A DNA stretch of 64,000 nt, taken from contig NZ_JALLIX010000005.1 of the NCBI RefSeq assembly GCF_023242365.1, forward strand, positions 124,001 through 188,000. The letters are read 5' to 3'. The position numbers and the translations under genes were made by a program. The stretch is from Pseudomonas sp. MWU13-2100 (GTDB lineage: Bacteria; Pseudomonadota; Gammaproteobacteria; Pseudomonadales; Pseudomonadaceae). The notes beneath the pieces are model-generated. The model was not told the origin of the DNA, searched no databases, and worked only from the letters and a program-made list of their open reading frames with translations. The stretch's first letter is position 1. The number at the start of each line of letters is the position of its first letter. Positions 61,832-64,000 of this stretch are shown piece after piece.

Positions 61832-62587
61832 ATGGTCGCAAAGAAACTCAGTGCCCCGAATGTCACCAAGACCCGACTGCTGGATGCCACGGAGGCACTG
61901 TTTATCAAATACGGCTACGACGCCGTGTTATTGCGCCAGATCACCGAACGCGCCCAGGTCAACCTGGCCGCAGTGAACTACCACTTCGGGGACAAGGATT
62001 CCCTGATGACCGCCTTGCTGATGCAGCGCCTGGGGCCACTCAACGAGCAGCGCCTGGAACTGCTGGCCAAATGCGAAGAACAGGCGGACGGCCCGCTGGA
62101 CTGCGAGACCCTGCTGGGGGTCCTGTTCGCCCCGGCCATGGGCCTGGAGCGCAGCGGCGACGGCGATGAAAGCCGCTCCTTCATTCGTTTCCTGGGGCGG
62201 GTCTACAGCGACACTTCACCCTTTATCCAAGAGTACCTCAAGGAACATTACCAGCCGGTTTTCGAACGCTTCTTCAATGCCTTCGCCCTGGCGCTGCCGG
62301 ATATGCCGCGCAATGAGGTCGGGGTGCGCCTGCAGTTCGCCCTCAAGGCGATTTCCGGGGTGATTGCCGGGACCGAGCTGCGCTTCCTGATGCAGGCCAT
62401 GAGCCTCGGGCGCCCGGCCACGGATGCCGAAGTCATGGCCAAGCTGATCAGCCTGGTTTCCGCGGCCATTCATGCGCCGATGCAGGATCGTGAGGCGGAG
62501 CAGGCGCTGGAGCGTGTGCTGCAGACCCAGCGCTCGATTCGCCAACACGCTGTCCCGGTCGCGGCCAAGCTTGCCGGCAAGCAATAA
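61832..62587 (+). CDS. TetR-family regulator
   Basis: This protein has 251 residues. The N-terminal DNA-binding domain is at about 12-60 (RLLDATEALFIKYGYDAVLL, then VNLAAVNYHFGDKDSLM), and a helical ligand domain with a long C-terminus follows. The HTH pattern NLAAVNYHFG is that of the PsrA/CerR-like branch. It diverges from the MacAB-like exporter, which is its most probable target. It starts at ATG 61832. Confidence 0.9.
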   Translation: MVAKKLSAPNVTKTRLLDATEALFIKYGYDAVLLRQITERAQVNLAAVNYHFGDKDSLMTALLMQRLGPLNEQRLELLAKCEEQADGPLDCETLLGVLFAPAMGLERSGDGDESRSFIRFLGRVYSDTSPFIQEYLKEHYQPVFERFFNAFALALPDMPRNEVGVRLQFALKAISGVIAGTELRFLMQAMSLGRPATDAEVMAKLISLVSAAIHAPMQDREAEQALERVLQTQRSIRQHAVPVAAKLAGKQ

Positions 62588-62612
62588 CCACTTTTGCAAA
62601 CGCCGCTTCCCC

Positions 62613-62700
62613 CCCTGCAGGCGCCGGCTTGCCGGCGATGACGTCCGAATGGGCGCCGCAAGGCTCAAGGGCCTCATCGCCAGCAAGCCGGCTCTATAGG
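62613..62700. repeat. REP-type palindrome, class B, upstream of fdnG
   Basis: CTGCAGGCGCCGGCTTGCCG and a mirrored CGCCAGCAAGCCGGCTCTATAG arms with the spacer GTCCGAATGGGCG. It is nearly the same as the element at 3149-3235. Confidence 0.82.
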
Positions 62701-62864
62701 ATTCAGTCCTCAAAACGGCCGACGATCAGGTCACATCGCACAATCGCCAATCTTGGCTAGAGTGAAGTTGACGGCAATCCTGCCGCCACCGTGATCGTTC
62801 CAGCGCTTCATGTTCCAAAATCCCGGCAACTGACCGGGACCTCATACCTGATCGGGAGTACACG

Positions 62865-64000
62865 ATGGATCTCAACCGTCGTCAGTTTTTCAAGGTCGCC
62901 GCCATCGGCCTTGGAGGCTCGAGTCTGGCTGCGTTGGGCATGGCCCCGACGCCGGCCTTCGCCGAGCAAGTGCGCCATTTCAAGCTCACCCATACCCATG
63001 AAACCCGCAACACCTGCCCGTATTGCTCGGTCGGTTGCGGGCTGATCATGTACAGCCAGGGTGATACCGCCAAGAACGTCGCCCAGAACATCATCCATAT
63101 CGAGGGTGATGCCGACCATCCGGTCAATCGCGGCACCCTGTGCCCCAAAGGCGCCGGCCTGCTGGACTTCATCCACAGTCCCGACCGCCTCAAGTACCCG
63201 CAGGTGCGCAAGCCGGGCAGCCAGGAATGGACACGGATTTCCTGGGATGAGGCACTGGACCGAGTCAGCGACCTGATCAAGGCCGACCGCGACGCCAACT
63301 TCATCGAGAAGAACGCCCAGGGGCAGACGGTCAACCGTTGGCTGACCACCGGCTTTCTCGCCGCGTCAGCAGCGTCCAATGAAGCCGGTTACCTGACCCA
63401 CAAGGTCATTCGCAGTCTCGGCATGCTGGGGTTCGACAACCAGGCTCGTGTCTGACACGGCCCGACGGTGGCAAGTCTTGCCCCGACGTACGGCCGTGGC
63501 GCCATGACCAACACCTGGACCGATATCGCCAACGCGAATCTGATCCTGGTAATGGGTGGCAATGCCGCTGAAGCGCATCCGTGCGGCTTCAAATGGGTGA
63601 CCGAAGCCAAGGCTCACAACCAGGCGCGCCTGATCGTGGTCGACCCGCGTTTTACCCGGACCGCCTCGGTGGCCGACTACTACGCGCCGATCCGTACCGG
63701 CAGCGACATCGCCTTCATGGGCGGGCTGATCAACTTCCTGCTGAGCGAAGACAAGATCCAGCACGAGTACGTGCGCAATTACACCGATGTGTCATTTATC
63801 GTCAAAGCCGGCTTCAGCTTCGAGGACGGGCTGTTCAGCGGCTACGATGCGGCCAGCCGCACCTATACCGACAAGTCCGCCTGGGGCTATGAACTGGGCG
63901 AGGACGGTTTTGCCAAGGTCGACCCGAGCCTGCAGAATCCGCGCTGCGTCTACCAGTTGATGAAACTGCATTACAGCCGCTACAGCCTGGAGCTGGCGAG
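62865..64000 (+). CDS. fdnG: Formate dehydrogenase alpha subunit, selenocysteine-containing, 5' part
   Basis: This is the N-terminal 378 residues of a FdnG/FdoG-type formate dehydrogenase; it continues past the right edge. It begins with a Tat signal (NRRQFFKVAAIG, ending PAFA). The 4Fe-4S site is CPYCSVGCG with CPKG further on. TGA at 63453-63455 is residue 197, in the context NQARV-Sec-HGPTVASL, matching the Sec position of E. coli FdnG (196). The frame stays open and conserved after it (TNTWTDIANANLILVMGGNA, then IVVDPRFTRTASVADYYAPI). The periplasmic enzyme oxidises formate and feeds the quinone pool through beta and gamma subunits expected downstream. Confidence 0.95.
63453..63498 (+). 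promoter_or_regulatory. Sec codon and SECIS hairpin in fdnG
   Basis: TGA (63453-63455) is followed directly by a hairpin with outer arms CACGGCC (63456-63462) and GGCCGTG (63492-63498). The inner stem is GGCAA / TTGCC closing a GTC loop, similar to the apical GGUC of bacterial SECIS elements bound by SelB. Confidence 0.85.

Noticed and set aside
62865..63455. Truncated formate dehydrogenase pseudogene
   Set aside because: The TGA sits at the Sec position of FdnG, is followed by a SECIS-like hairpin, and the downstream frame is intact.

Overview
This window reads as chromosomal DNA of a Pseudomonas of the P. fluorescens species complex. It is GC-rich with dense, mostly short-spaced genes. It carries fluorescent-pseudomonad landmarks: a mannitol/arabitol mtl operon, an MvaT/MvaU-type H-NS analogue, an hpd gene, a pel operon headed by pelX, and muxABC-opmB. 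At least a dozen intergenic REP-type palindromes of two sequence classes are scattered through it. No rRNA, tRNA, CRISPR array, prophage or insertion sequence was recognised.

Layout. 1-6.5 kb (minus): polyol operon mtlE-F-G-K-D-Y, with the last gene running off the left edge. 6.8-8.9 kb: a divergent pair, a KfrA-like coiled-coil DNA-binding protein and a tyrosine recombinase, sharing an intergenic region with two palindromes. 9-11.3 kb: peroxide defence genes ahpC and ahpF with a likely OxyR site. 11.4-19 kb: gloA, an mvaU-like gene, a CSS-EAL phosphodiesterase, a LysR/DMT-exporter pair, hpd and a DUF1345 membrane protein. 19-22 kb: a BcrC-like PAP2 phosphatase diverging from a PmrA/QseB-type two-component system, with a textbook CTTAAG-N5-CTTAAG box between them. 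22.3-35.5 kb: the complete Pel exopolysaccharide operon pelX-A-B-C-D-E-F-G. 35.6-38.3 kb: a GNAT enzyme, a hypothetical gene and two tandem thiol peroxidases. 38.4-47.4 kb: the RND pump muxA-muxB-muxC-opmB. 47.6-48.8 kb: an MFS transporter.

49-56.2 kb is the least ordinary part. A minus-strand cluster encodes an argininosuccinate-lyase-like enzyme, a polar amino-acid ABC importer and two overlapping polysaccharide-deacetylase-superfamily proteins, one of which has lost a metal-binding histidine. A divergent LysR regulator faces it. I read it as an uptake-and-degradation module for an unidentified nitrogenous compound in which a lyase step would release fumarate. That function is inference. 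56.7-61.4 kb (minus) holds a four-gene MacAB-TolC-like exporter with separate ATPase and permease, and a TetR regulator follows at 61.8 kb. 62.9 kb to the right edge is the start of a selenocysteine formate dehydrogenase alpha subunit, in which TGA at 63453 is read as Sec.

How the parts fit together. The window combines carbon acquisition (mtl, the argH/ABC cluster, tyrosine catabolism), surface and biofilm functions (pel plus a c-di-GMP phosphodiesterase and the c-di-GMP receptor PelD), oxidative-stress defence (ahpCF, two tpx) and efflux (mux, the MacAB-like exporter, MFS, DMT). All function calls come from reading protein motifs and gene order by eye. No database search was run, and start codons were chosen from Shine-Dalgarno spacing and family lengths.
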